Source: Arsenophonus sp. aPb (GTDB lineage Bacteria > Pseudomonadota > Gammaproteobacteria > Enterobacterales > Enterobacteriaceae). From it: a stretch of 64,000 bases of DNA. The notes below the pieces were generated by a model. The model searched no databases. It was not told the origin of the DNA and saw only the letters and a list, made by a program, of their open reading frames with translations. The position numbers were made by a program, and so were the translations under genes. The stretch covers positions 2,666,001-2,730,000 of the forward strand of contig NZ_CP123499.1 of NCBI RefSeq assembly GCF_029873475.1, given 5' to 3'. This document shows positions 26,524-36,207 of the stretch, piece by piece. Numbering within the stretch: position 1 is the stretch's first letter; every line of letters starts with the position of its first letter.

Positions 26524-27945
26524 TTAGGAGTATGTTATATTTGAATTCGGCGTTAAAAAAATATGAGCCAAGCCATTATTAAATACTATTTTTTGTATTT
26601 CATCGCAAGGAACACCAAGTTTCTCCATCAAAATTATGCTTGTTAAGGCCTTGGTTATTTTCATATATTGATTTATTTTTTCAGGCGGCTCAATATGCAA
26701 GGGTCGGTGAATTATTTTGTTTCTCGCCTGACATATATCATCAATTTTTATTTGTTTAAGATTCAACTCGTTGATGAATGGTTTAGAAAACCTATCTATG
26801 TAGTGTTTAATACAAGATTCAGTATTATTTTTACTCTCATTAGCTTTTAATATTGCTCTTTTGAATTTACTAAATGAAGAATTTGGAAATTTTTTAGAAA
26901 AAAAACGTTTTGAACGATCCAACAATTTTTCAAGATCTACTTCATCCACATGATAGGATTGTTTAAAAGTAGCTCTTTCTAAGATTCTATAGAATCCTAG
27001 AAATTTTTCCTCATCACTTTCTACCATTGTGTAATTTATAAATTTCTTCAATAACTGATTAGTTTCTTGATGTTCTACATTAAAATAATTATCGAAGACA
27101 ACCATTGGGAAATTTTTTTCAGAAGCATCCCTGTAAATTGATGAATAAGGAATAAATATTCCTTGATAAGGATCTTGTTTTTTACGTTTTTTCTGTGGAA
27201 TAAAAAGTTTAATATAATTTTTTCTAAAATTAGAAGAATTGTCAACTATCACTACCACTTTTGATACTTCAAACAATTCGCCAATAAGAAAACTTAGCAT
27301 CATATACATATCAATGTATTTATTGAACAACTCAGTTAAATTACATATATATTCAAAGTGTAAGGTAATATTAGGAGTAACTGACATCCCAACAGTATAT
27401 ATGCCATCATCTAATCCCCCATATTGATATGTGTAGTAAGCACCAAAAACCCCAACTCCATCAATTTTTCTTTCAAATTCAATACGTTCATCATCCTTTG
27501 GTAATACATTATTATGAAACCCATTAACGATTATTTTTTCCAATCTACTTGTATTACCAAGCCAATTTTTAATACTATCTGAATAAAATTCTAAGCCCTG
27601 AAAAGACGTTATATCATTCAGGTTAAGCCTAGAATAAAGAAAACCTTTGGTTGAAAATGAATGATCATGAAAATAATTACCTTTTCCTAACCGCATAGAA
27701 GAGCGACTTTCTAACTTCCGACCAAATAGCTGAAAGTAATAAAAACCATTAAAAAATATTATTGTGGTTAGCGATGACAATTCAGAAAAATTCAAAGTCA
27801 TATTTTTATTAAAATCAAATATTTTCACTTCAATTTTACTATCAACAATCGATAACTCAGAAGGGTAATTATTGCCATCAATAATAACTGACCCTTTATA
27901 ATACTTATTCTCTTGATCTAGGTAAAAATCTACCTCTTCATTCAT
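26524..27945 (-). CDS. HEPN-domain (ApeA-like) putative phage-defence protein
   Basis: A 473-residue protein with a beta-rich N-terminal half (about 1-230) and a helical C-terminal domain. At residues 408-413 it has RNKIIH, the R-x4-H motif of HEPN ribonucleases, within ICQARNKIIHRPLH. The layout parallels the ApeA-like protein at 5.9-7.3 kb, but the sequences share little. It lies on the same strand as, and downstream of, the tail fibre gene, where a tail-fibre chaperone would usually be. GGGATAT precedes the ATG. A defence role is inferred from the family. Confidence 0.65.
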   Translation of the reverse strand: MNEEVDFYLDQENKYYKGSVIIDGNNYPSELSIVDSKIEVKIFDFNKNMTLNFSELSSLTTIIFFNGFYYFQLFGRKLESRSSMRLGKGNYFHDHSFSTKGFLYSRLNLNDITSFQGLEFYSDSIKNWLGNTSRLEKIIVNGFHNNVLPKDDERIEFERKIDGVGVFGAYYTYQYGGLDDGIYTVGMSVTPNITLHFEYICNLTELFNKYIDMYMMLSFLIGELFEVSKVVVIVDNSSNFRKNYIKLFIPQKKRKKQDPYQGIFIPYSSIYRDASEKNFPMVVFDNYFNVEHQETNQLLKKFINYTMVESDEEKFLGFYRILERATFKQSYHVDEVDLEKLLDRSKRFFSKKFPNSSFSKFKRAILKANESKNNTESCIKHYIDRFSKPFINELNLKQIKIDDICQARNKIIHRPLHIEPPEKINQYMKITKALTSIILMEKLGVPCDEIQKIVFNNGLAHIFLTPNSNITYS

Positions 27946-28106
27946 ACCAATATCCCTTTTCTGCTAGCTATCATGATAAATGAATCTACTGTAGCATAAC
28001 CAAAACTGTCATTTGATAATCATCATTAACAACTAGTGAAGATATTTTGCATTTTTTATTAGTAGAATAACAACAACCCACCAATATGCTTGGAGGGATC
28101 CCATAT

Positions 28107-29015
28107 TTAACTCACCCGATACCAACACATTAAAGTAACAAAAGCATTGGTTATGGTAATAGCACTGGCCGCGCCGGTTTTCCCTGTTGTACCTGAAACC
28201 GTATGATTGTGTGCCCCAATTGTAACGGTATGGGCGTGATTTCCGCTAGCAGAGGTTGTGGCATTAACGTTTTCTCCGGCTGCTGCACTCCAAGCGTCAC
28301 CAGATGTTCTGGTAGATTTACTTTTGTTGGTATAGTTATGAACATGTTCACCCGTTGTGCTAGTGGTTTTCGTACCATAATCAAAACTGCTGGTCGTGCC
28401 TGAAAACGCATGCCCATGCGCGGGTAATTGAGCTTCGGTTAATTTAATCGTATCGGCACCACCGGTTTTTAAGATATCGCTGCCATCGGCTTTGGCTAAA
28501 CGAATGGTTTTGTTTTCACCGGTGTATTGCCATTTAGTGCCGGGAAACAGTTGATTGGGATTTTTGTTTTGAGCAAAAAATATAGCGATCCCAGCGGGAT
28601 AAATAGCATCGATTGTTGTTATTTTTTTTAATTCATCCGTTACAGCTTTCTGACTCATCACTTTGTCAGTATTATCGCCGATTACTTGAACAACATTGTC
28701 TTTATTAAATTTTTTATTAAGTTCATTAGTGACCGCTTTTTGACTCATTACCGCTGTAATTGAGTCACCTGTCTCTTGTTTAACGTCAATGCTGGCGATA
28801 CCCTTAGCCAACACCTCAATCGCCTGCATCAACTGATTGTCGACATGAGGATTTTGTTCAATTTTAGCTTTCAGCAACACGTTTAAAATTTCGCGTTGTA
28901 CTGAATTGAACCAGTCCGCTTCCAATATTGTCGGCGCAATGCCCGCCGCAACATTACCGTTAGTAAACTCACCATTTTGATCAGCGGTGGTGGTGACATC
29001 ACCAATTTTTTTCAT
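28107..29015 (-). CDS. Phage tail fibre protein
   Basis: 302 residues. The start (KKIGDVTTTADQNGEFTNGN) matches the N terminus of P2/Mu-type tail fibres that attaches to the baseplate. Two tandem copies of a coiled segment follow (AVMSQKAVTNEL, KVMSQKAVTDEL at about 90-130). The C terminus is a compact receptor-binding tip rich in HxH pairs (AHGHAFSG, EHVHNY, NHAHTVT, AHNHTV), which in relatives hold metal ions along the fibre axis, and ends FVTLMCWYRVS. It is short for a fibre. No fibre-assembly gene follows it. Confidence 0.85.
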   Translation of the reverse strand: MKKIGDVTTTADQNGEFTNGNVAAGIAPTILEADWFNSVQREILNVLLKAKIEQNPHVDNQLMQAIEVLAKGIASIDVKQETGDSITAVMSQKAVTNELNKKFNKDNVVQVIGDNTDKVMSQKAVTDELKKITTIDAIYPAGIAIFFAQNKNPNQLFPGTKWQYTGENKTIRLAKADGSDILKTGGADTIKLTEAQLPAHGHAFSGTTSSFDYGTKTTSTTGEHVHNYTNKSKSTRTSGDAWSAAAGENVNATTSASGNHAHTVTIGAHNHTVSGTTGKTGAASAITITNAFVTLMCWYRVS

Positions 29016-29060
29016 AACTAAACCTCACTGCAAGGTGATAAGGTAAAAAAATAAGGGATA

Positions 29061-29657
29061 TTATTGGTCGTAACCGACCTGTAAAATGGTGTGGGAAGGC
29101 GAGATTTGATTAAACTGACACTCCAGCTGTTTATCGCCCCAGGAACGAAGCGGATCACCACAATAACTGGCACCGGCACGGGAATATAATACAGTTGTTT
29201 TACCGGCATTGATTCGCCAGACAAAAGGCCAGTCTTCGCCATTAAGCGCATCACCACAGGCCGATAATCCCGCCCGGGCGGGTCTATATTCAGTGATGGA
29301 AATGTGATATCCCATTTCCGCCGCCAGCTGAATAAAATAATTTTTTGATTGCCCGCCCGTGCGCAACAATTTCGCTAACGCCACAGCTTGTCGTTTCGGT
29401 AAGGTATCAAATTTTCCCAGAGTACACTTATCCGGTAAACCTAATGTCGCCTCCCACTCGGGCAAAAATGAGGTGGCCGTTTTGGGAAAACTGGTGACTA
29501 ACAGCCGTATCGCTTCTTTATCAGAGGAATAATAAGCCCGCGCTAAACCCCGCAATAGCGCATGCATTACCGTTCCTCGCCGCCAGTTCCAGGCAAGTCC
29601 CTGTGGCGCTAATCCTTGTAAGGCATGGACATATTCGTCAATTTTATAGGGGATCAT
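29061..29657 (-). CDS. Baseplate protein, Mu gp48 / YmfQ-like (DUF2313)
   Basis: A 198-residue tail protein that links the baseplate wedge to the fibre in Mu-like phages. The pattern ALQGLAPQGLAWNWRRGTVMHALLRGLA and LPEWEATLGLPD near residue 65 is typical, as is the later Cys/Trp-rich part (CGDPLRSWGDKQLEC in shortened form). It overlaps the upstream baseplate J gene by four bases and precedes the fibre gene, the same order as in Mu and SfV. Confidence 0.85.
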   Translation of the reverse strand: MIPYKIDEYVHALQGLAPQGLAWNWRRGTVMHALLRGLARAYYSSDKEAIRLLVTSFPKTATSFLPEWEATLGLPDKCTLGKFDTLPKRQAVALAKLLRTGGQSKNYFIQLAAEMGYHISITEYRPARAGLSACGDALNGEDWPFVWRINAGKTTVLYSRAGASYCGDPLRSWGDKQLECQFNQISPSHTILQVGYDQ

Positions 29658-30793
29658 AAATAAGTTATCTCGCCTCGCACCGGTAGCTCACCGACATTAA
29701 ATTCAAGGTTGTTCTGCGGTTTTTTTAACACAAATCCCCCCGTGCCTGGAATGTCAGCAATCGCAAACTGCAAATCAGACAGATAAATTTTCGCCTCACC
29801 ACGCGGATCACCTTTATCGAAAAAAACATTATCAATCGCTTTTTCAATTTGCTGTTGCGTTTCTGCGGCAATATTTTTTATTCCTGCAAACGCAAAATCA
29901 ATTTTTTTGGCTATTGGTGAACATACCCACACCAACGCGGTCACCGTTTGAAGATCATAAAGATGATCAGCTACACGTAATTGATCCCCGCTCGCATGAA
30001 CAGTATAAGTTTCCTTGCTGGCAACCCCATCTTTTCCGATCGGAAAACCCTTGTTTTCATTGTTATCACACATAATATAAACGCCCACTGTCCCGGCGCC
30101 GACTAAACGCCGTTTTACCCAGGCACGTGTAACCCCAGCTACCTCATTGGCCCAGCCGACATAATCCATATCACTGCCACCTTGGGGTGGATTTTGAAAG
30201 GCTAATAACATGCGTTGTCTGAAGGTTTCTTCATCTTCAATATCCGCACCGCCACTAATTGGCTCCAGCGTGATAGCCTCAGCATCAACCCCAGCAAGTG
30301 GGATATCCAGCGTCAATTTGGTCTCTTTAGGACTATTGCCCGCCTTGCCGCCGCCTTCTGGCGCATCACTGATATCTGGCAAAATAGCCATAACGGGCAT
30401 AATGACCTGACCGGTTTTGTCTATTTTGCCTTCATGAGTTACCTGATATTGGTAACCATCTCCTCGATTCAATCGGGTGGCTTGCGGTACGACGCTGTCA
30501 GCCATACCGGTAAAGCGGACTTTTTCACAACTTGCTGCGGTGGGTGGCTTGCGATATTTGCGTTTTAACGCTGCCCAGGCATCTAACCATTCATCAGTGG
30601 CGGTAAATGGGGTCACCTGTTTGGCAATATAATCCAGATAACCATAGTGAAGATGCGCCATGCCCGCATCCATATCGGCCAGAATACGCAGATTGGAAAA
30701 TCGCAATAATGCACCAGGTTCATTCAGTTCTGAGCGTAAAAACTGTTGATTCTGAGCCCTGAGTTCCGTCAACGTTTTTCGTTTAAATGGCAT
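29654..30793 (-). CDS. Baseplate J-like protein (Mu gp47)
   Basis: A wedge component of the contractile-tail baseplate, about 379 residues. The core contains GGADIEDEETFRQRMLLAFQNPPQGGS and YVGWANEVAGVTRAWVKR, the classical baseplate J signature. I start at ATG 30793 (MPFKRKTLTELRAQ), which has GGAGA 7 bases upstream and overlaps the stop of the preceding gene by one base; a start seven codons earlier has less support. Confidence 0.9.
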   Translation of the reverse strand: MPFKRKTLTELRAQNQQFLRSELNEPGALLRFSNLRILADMDAGMAHLHYGYLDYIAKQVTPFTATDEWLDAWAALKRKYRKPPTAASCEKVRFTGMADSVVPQATRLNRGDGYQYQVTHEGKIDKTGQVIMPVMAILPDISDAPEGGGKAGNSPKETKLTLDIPLAGVDAEAITLEPISGGADIEDEETFRQRMLLAFQNPPQGGSDMDYVGWANEVAGVTRAWVKRRLVGAGTVGVYIMCDNNENKGFPIGKDGVASKETYTVHASGDQLRVADHLYDLQTVTALVWVCSPIAKKIDFAFAGIKNIAAETQQQIEKAIDNVFFDKGDPRGEAKIYLSDLQFAIADIPGTGGFVLKKPQNNLEFNVGELPVRGEITYL

Positions 30794-31230
30794 TATTTTG
30801 TCTCCCACACCCAAAAAAAACGTAAATCTTCACTGTTATTAGCGGGTTGGTGATAACGAATGATCATATTGAGTCTCGCGGGCCAGATAATCTGACTGCC
30901 AATTTCCAGCGATGCGACCACACCATCATCAATTAACCACTGCAACGCCTCTTTAGCATAATCCTCAGCTCGTCGGGCGACGTTGACGGTTAATTTTTCT
31001 CGTTGGATGAGCCACAGTCTAGAGCCAATCAAATAATCCTGGCCACTATCCCCCCACCAGCCACGCCGAAAATTATCATCGATATTGTCATCATCACGCG
31101 CCAGCCTGTCAGTAAATAAACTGATGATAATGGCCGATTGTAAATCATGACCCGATAACAATTCACCCTGGCCAACCCGCCACTCGCCGCGCAATTGGTT
31201 AACATTCCACCCGCTTGCAATATCTGACAT
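30793..31230 (-). CDS. Baseplate protein, Mu gp46-like
   Basis: 145 residues of the gp46 (lysozyme-like T4 gp25-related wedge) family: SLFTDRLARDDDN followed by RRGWWGDS and GSRLWLIQREK. It is part of the baseplate wedge. The gene is tightly packed between baseplate V and baseplate J with overlapping start and stop codons, as in Mu. Confidence 0.88.
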   Translation of the reverse strand: MSDIASGWNVNQLRGEWRVGQGELLSGHDLQSAIIISLFTDRLARDDDNIDDNFRRGWWGDSGQDYLIGSRLWLIQREKLTVNVARRAEDYAKEALQWLIDDGVVASLEIGSQIIWPARLNMIIRYHQPANNSEDLRFFWVWETK

Positions 31231-31815
31231 CTAAACCGGCTCCTTTATCGTTTTACTGATGACGCTATCCTTTCCCGTCTGAACACCTTCAATCTCATGC
31301 ACATGTTGGCGGTAATTATCCCGTAAGGCTCTTAAGCTAGCTTGATTACTGCCCACGTTATCAACAATATCACCAGTGACTTCGAGTAACGGTGTGTCAA
31401 TCACGACTTTGGTTGATGCGACAATGGTCGCTTGTTTAGCCTGATGGATCGTGACATCCTGTCCTTTCGCATCAACCACAATCCCCTGCTGCGTTAATAA
31501 GATATGCAATCCCCACTGGTTATATAATACGCTTTCACCGGGTGTTAAATTGCGAAAACGCGAGGCAGGATGGTTACTGGCAAAAATCACCGCATTAGAG
31601 CGATGGCCGCCCAAATAACCGATTAAAACATCACTCCCTGCCGGTAATGACGAGGAAAAACCAAACTCCGTCATACGGTAAGTGCCATCACGCACCTCCA
31701 GCGTATTAAGATATTGAACGGTCTGGATATCGCCCCCATCCTGACTGAGGGTTACCTTACCAAACCCCAACAACATCGCTAATCGGGTTCTAATTTCTCG
31801 CAGAAGTTGCCACAT
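31231..31815 (-). CDS. Baseplate assembly protein V (Mu gp45, spike)
   Basis: A 194-residue central spike protein. The OB-like N-terminal part (VTLSQDGGDIQTVQYLNTLEVRDG) and VLIGYLGGHRSNAVIFASNHPASRFRNL in shortened form mark the family. The C-terminal beta-helix has the motif NQASLRALRDNYRQHVHEIEG, where the HxH pair usually binds iron at the spike tip. Confidence 0.88.
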   Translation of the reverse strand: MWQLLREIRTRLAMLLGFGKVTLSQDGGDIQTVQYLNTLEVRDGTYRMTEFGFSSSLPAGSDVLIGYLGGHRSNAVIFASNHPASRFRNLTPGESVLYNQWGLHILLTQQGIVVDAKGQDVTIHQAKQATIVASTKVVIDTPLLEVTGDIVDNVGSNQASLRALRDNYRQHVHEIEGVQTGKDSVISKTIKEPV

Positions 31816-31817
31816 CG

Positions 31818-32888
31818 TTATACCCGTAATGTTTGATAAAATTCATAAGGCTCAACCACAAAGGCTTCTGGCGGCATCATAGTGAGAATGGCGCGCGTGC
31901 CTTTTAAATCGCGCATAAACACCACTTCAGATAATAACCATTGTCGATTATCGAGACCGAAAACCGGCAGATGGATAGGGATAAGGGTATTTGGCCGCCA
32001 TAACCGCCCGGCACTGTCTCGCCAGCTGTCAACCACCACTCTTAACGTTTTTGAGCGGCCATAACGACGGTTCATTTCCCAGTCAATGGCCTCCTGCTCT
32101 CTTTTGGCACTGATGAGATTACTGTCAATTACCGAGAGATAATTGCGATAACGCATTTTCCCCGCTTCCGGGTCGTTAGCATGGGCATTTTGCACAAACT
32201 CGTAACCACCGGCCAATGGCGTAACCGACAACGACACACCAATATAATCGGAATAACGCGCTGCCATCGATTCACGATAGTCGGCCTCTTCAATATTGAC
32301 ACCCTGGGCAACACCACTGGCGGCAATCTCATCACTGGCGCGGGTTAAAAACAGATTACCATCCTCTCGCTCGTAGTAGAGCAGTGCTGACCAGCGACAG
32401 ATACGATCAAGTACTTGTTGTGAAGATTCTCCCCAGTTCAAGGTAAACTGCGGGATGGTTTCTAATTGACGGTTATCAATATTGCTGCTGACCGTGATGT
32501 CATAGCCTTTAGCTAATCGTTGCGCGATATGAAGCGCATTCGCCTGACTAATGACATTATTTGGCCAGTTGGCTGAGCAATCTACTAAGTCCTGACATTT
32601 CCCCCGCCCCGATACCTGTATCCGATGCTGAGTTTTGTTTATCATCGGATTCCAGTTATCAACATAGCCCGTTATCACTCGGTCATTTTCAATCAGGACT
32701 TCACAGGCATCACCCGCTTTTACCCATTGTTTTTCATTTGTGGCAGGATAATAGTCCATTAGCTCAAGAGCAAAATCACTGGGAAAACGTTCAATACCAC
32801 GTGAGATGCGCACACTTTCCCAGCCTAATAATTTTTTACCACCAATACTGAGAAAAACCTCCTCCTTTTTCTCTGTTCGATTATTCAT
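31818..32888 (-). CDS. Baseplate hub protein, Mu gpP (gp44)
   Basis: A 356-residue hub protein of the gp27/gpD type, at the top of the spike. The N-terminal block LSIGGKKLLGWESVRISRGIE and the later VSGRGKCQDLVDCSA are typical of Mu gpP. It lies between the DNA circularisation gene N and the spike gene V, as in Mu. Confidence 0.88.
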   Translation of the reverse strand: MNNRTEKKEEVFLSIGGKKLLGWESVRISRGIERFPSDFALELMDYYPATNEKQWVKAGDACEVLIENDRVITGYVDNWNPMINKTQHRIQVSGRGKCQDLVDCSANWPNNVISQANALHIAQRLAKGYDITVSSNIDNRQLETIPQFTLNWGESSQQVLDRICRWSALLYYEREDGNLFLTRASDEIAASGVAQGVNIEEADYRESMAARYSDYIGVSLSVTPLAGGYEFVQNAHANDPEAGKMRYRNYLSVIDSNLISAKREQEAIDWEMNRRYGRSKTLRVVVDSWRDSAGRLWRPNTLIPIHLPVFGLDNRQWLLSEVVFMRDLKGTRAILTMMPPEAFVVEPYEFYQTLRV

Positions 32889-34288
32889 TTTGTTAGCGCC
32901 TTAAATCGTGCCGGCATAAAGGCGGGATGTTGTGGAGAAACCTCCATCACCAGTTCATCACTGCGACGCGCATCCTGATAGAGCCGATTAGCAACCGTTA
33001 GCGCGGGAAAAACATCCGGCAATTGATACTGCGCTAATCGCCCTCTCTCCGATCCCATTTGCACAAAATAATCCACCACCTGCTGGCGAATATTGAGCAA
33101 TAAAAGGTAAATATCATCCTGTGCCAGATCGCCGGCATGGAGCATCGCGTTATCCAATACCTGACAGGCTTGCTTTTGCTGACTGGCGGCTTCATGACTA
33201 TTGGTGGGGATAACGCTGCCTGATACTATCGCCATCGCTGACGCAGCAAGGACTATCAACAACAGATCGGTTAATTTTGCCAGTCTATTTTCACTTTCTC
33301 CCAGGTAATAGTGAGGATTTTCAAAAAACGACAACACGCCGAGTATCTGCATCTTACGATCATCACTGCCGGTCATATTAATGATCAGGTTAAAAATGGA
33401 CTGAATCGTTGAAGTCAATTGCTCAATATTCGTGGTCTGGCTCAATGCCGTTGATGTCGAGGTGATTTTCTCTCGCTCAATAATGGCGGATAGCCGTATT
33501 TTATTGATAAGTTGCGCATCATTATCAATCATATCGCGTTCTATACGATAGCCGGTTGCACCAGAAACCAGACCACCTATCGTGCCTTTCTGATAACGGC
33601 CATATTGCTGACTGCCAAAGGTACTCTTTAATACGTCGCTGATATTACTGGCTTCATTTAGTGTACTGTTAACCTGATTTGCCCAAAAGCTGGCCGTCTG
33701 CTTTAGTACTTTGAGTGCCTGGGTCAGTGAGCGCATTTCCCCTTTTATGGCAGCTATAAATTTTGCTGCGGTGACTGTGCTGATGGCCAGGTAGTTTTGT
33801 CGCTGGATTACATTGGCATTTTCATTTTCTGTAATAGCAAAGACTTTTAACCCTGATTCAATGACAACCAGTTCAAACTCAAAAATCCGGCCATTTTCAA
33901 CGCTTTCATGGATACGCAACCCACTTTCGGTGACACAAACTGTCATATCACCCAGTGTGGGATGCATTAAGCTACCGGTTTTACCCGCTTCACAAACGGC
34001 CACCAGATTATTACGCTGCGTCATCACATCGGGAGCGTTATAAACCCGACTGTCATGGATCAAGAACCCTTTGATTGTTATCCGGCGAGTACTTCTGCCC
34101 ATATCTTCTAACCAGGCCTGTTCCCGATAGGGGTATTCGTGGATCGCCTGCCGACGGCCAAAAACACTTTCACCGGCTAACACGCCAAATGGCACACCAC
34201 TAAAGGAGGCTGGACGTAAATGCTCTGACCACTGCCAGGCATTTTGCTCCGTTAATAATGATGAGATGGCACTTTTAATTAACGCCAT
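32885..34288 (-). CDS. DNA circularisation protein N (Mu gp43)
   Basis: 467 residues. The N-terminal part (FSGVPFGVLAGESVFGRRQAIHEYPYRE) is the Mu N / DNA_circ_N domain, a tail component near the hub that is carried into the cell. The remainder is helical, ending in ALTVANRLYQDARRSDELV. It overlaps the downstream hub gene by four bases. Confidence 0.88.
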   Translation of the reverse strand: MALIKSAISSLLTEQNAWQWSEHLRPASFSGVPFGVLAGESVFGRRQAIHEYPYREQAWLEDMGRSTRRITIKGFLIHDSRVYNAPDVMTQRNNLVAVCEAGKTGSLMHPTLGDMTVCVTESGLRIHESVENGRIFEFELVVIESGLKVFAITENENANVIQRQNYLAISTVTAAKFIAAIKGEMRSLTQALKVLKQTASFWANQVNSTLNEASNISDVLKSTFGSQQYGRYQKGTIGGLVSGATGYRIERDMIDNDAQLINKIRLSAIIEREKITSTSTALSQTTNIEQLTSTIQSIFNLIINMTGSDDRKMQILGVLSFFENPHYYLGESENRLAKLTDLLLIVLAASAMAIVSGSVIPTNSHEAASQQKQACQVLDNAMLHAGDLAQDDIYLLLLNIRQQVVDYFVQMGSERGRLAQYQLPDVFPALTVANRLYQDARRSDELVMEVSPQHPAFMPARFKALTK

Positions 34289-34326
34289 AGGAATTTCCTT
34301 ACCAATAAATTAAAAATGCAAAAAAG

Positions 34327-36207
34327 TTAGGGATATTGCATTGCGGTCGTAATACGACCAGTGGTTTCAGTGGTTAAAAACTGTTTTTGACCGCTCTCGG
34401 CATTAATTAAGGTAATTTCAAGCGTCGCTTTATTTGCGGATGTTTGTAGGGCCTCAGTCAGCGCTTTCGTCATGGCATTAACGATTTGGCTACCATTCAT
34501 AGTAGTGGGTATATCACGGGCAAATAAGGGTAACCTTGATGACCTGTGTTGCTGCTGTTTTTCACGCTGCATCTGTAGTCTGTCTGGATTTCGTGCTCCT
34601 GCCCAACGAGGATCATTAATAGCATCGTCAATACCGGCCATCACCTGCGAATAGCTAAACGGCTGTTGGCCATTTTCCATTTTGATCATGGCGTTCATCA
34701 CTTTAGCAAGTACATTAGGATCTTGCATATCCAGTGATTGCAACGGTTCAAACCCCGTTTGCTGGGAAACCAGGCGAATATAAGAAGCCGTATTGTTGCC
34801 TGCACGCCGTGGGGCATATTTACTCACCAGCTGGTCAATGGTCGTTATGCCTTTATCCGCATCCAGCAGCAGTTGGCGCGACATTGCGGCCAGACCGTCG
34901 CGCATGCTGGCAAATTTGGCATAAACATGGCCATTACCATAATCCTGTCCGGTGGTGTTCGGTGCAGCTGTCAGATTACCGGGATTATTGTTACGAAAAC
35001 CGCGACGATGGGGATCATATTCCCTGTCCTGTATCCATCCGTCTGGCACAGTGGCATTATCCGCTAATGAATAAGGATTGTTTTTAACTGGCCGGTGTTG
35101 TTTTTGCCATTTGGCATATTCATTGCTAATTTCATCGGTCATAAGGCCGAAATCAACCGCAATCTGACTAACATTACCTAAACGTTGATAAAATTCCGGC
35201 GTATTATAAGCCCAGCGCAAAATATCCGCTTCATTACCGCGGGAGAACCCCAGCGTTTTCATTATCGCCGCGTTATCAGGCCCATAAGTGAGCATATCCT
35301 GAACACCACCCAATATATCGACCACCGACTCATCGGCAAAAAAACGATTCAGGCTATCTTTAAATTGGGTTTTTCGCCCTGTCCAGCTGGCACTTAATTC
35401 ATTGAGTTTAGTATCCAGCCGGTTTAACTTTTCTACTGTCTCATCCTGCCGGGTGAGGCCGGTTTTATCGGACAGCGCGAGGCGTTCGTTTAACTTTCCT
35501 TCCCGCAATAAGCGTAATAAATTATCATCCAGCCCGGTTTTTTGTTGCAGTTCAGCATTACGATATTCCGGTACTTTTTTGATAGTCTCTTCCAGTCGAC
35601 GCAGTGTTGCCGTTAAATCGACCTGACCATCCTTACCTTTGATAATATCGCCTCCCGTTTCTCTGATAGAAGCCAATAGCGCATTATTTCCCCCACGAAT
35701 GGCTAAATTTAACGCAGCATAGTAGCCTTCAATCGATCCGCGGGCGTCATTTTCATCCACACCACGCTGAATTAACGTTCCCATTAATCGCGTACTTTCC
35801 GCCACCGTCATACCGGTACTTTTTGCCGACTGGGCAATATCCGTTGCTTTTCGCGCCTCTTCCGGTAGTTGAGAAACAAATTGCCCACCTAGATAGCCGA
35901 CCATCCCGATCCCACCCACTTTTGCTGCCAGTCCTAAATATTTTCCTGATAATTCGCCGACATTTTTAAGAGGTGGGATCATGTCGCCAATACGCTGCGT
36001 ACCATGGCGGGCAAACTCGGCAATTTCACGAATTTTATCGCCGACAATGCCCAGACTAGACGCTGTTTCATTATTCCCCAGCTGCAACTTTTCCCGCACG
36101 TCAGTCAATGTCGGTCTGAGCTTATTTAATGCCAACTCGATATTGGCAATTTCACGACTGGCCTTATCATCGGCGGTTAATTCAAAATCAAATGCATTAC
36201 CTGCCAT
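34327..36207 (-). CDS. Tail tape measure protein with muralytic-type domain
   Basis: 626 residues that set tail length and run through the tail tube. The N-terminal 80 residues are coiled coil; a hydrophobic segment follows near 95-115 (GLAAKVGGIGMVGYLGG), then helical repeats. Residues about 390-530 contain RGFRNNNPGNLTAAPN and FASMRDGLAAMSRQLLLD, the RNNNPGN signature of virion-associated peptidoglycan-degrading domains. This would let the tail open the cell wall at injection. The final 70 residues probably form the tip-binding end. At 626 residues it predicts a rather short tail. Confidence 0.85.
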   Translation of the reverse strand: MAGNAFDFELTADDKASREIANIELALNKLRPTLTDVREKLQLGNNETASSLGIVGDKIREIAEFARHGTQRIGDMIPPLKNVGELSGKYLGLAAKVGGIGMVGYLGGQFVSQLPEEARKATDIAQSAKSTGMTVAESTRLMGTLIQRGVDENDARGSIEGYYAALNLAIRGGNNALLASIRETGGDIIKGKDGQVDLTATLRRLEETIKKVPEYRNAELQQKTGLDDNLLRLLREGKLNERLALSDKTGLTRQDETVEKLNRLDTKLNELSASWTGRKTQFKDSLNRFFADESVVDILGGVQDMLTYGPDNAAIMKTLGFSRGNEADILRWAYNTPEFYQRLGNVSQIAVDFGLMTDEISNEYAKWQKQHRPVKNNPYSLADNATVPDGWIQDREYDPHRRGFRNNNPGNLTAAPNTTGQDYGNGHVYAKFASMRDGLAAMSRQLLLDADKGITTIDQLVSKYAPRRAGNNTASYIRLVSQQTGFEPLQSLDMQDPNVLAKVMNAMIKMENGQQPFSYSQVMAGIDDAINDPRWAGARNPDRLQMQREKQQQHRSSRLPLFARDIPTTMNGSQIVNAMTKALTEALQTSANKATLEITLINAESGQKQFLTTETTGRITTAMQYP

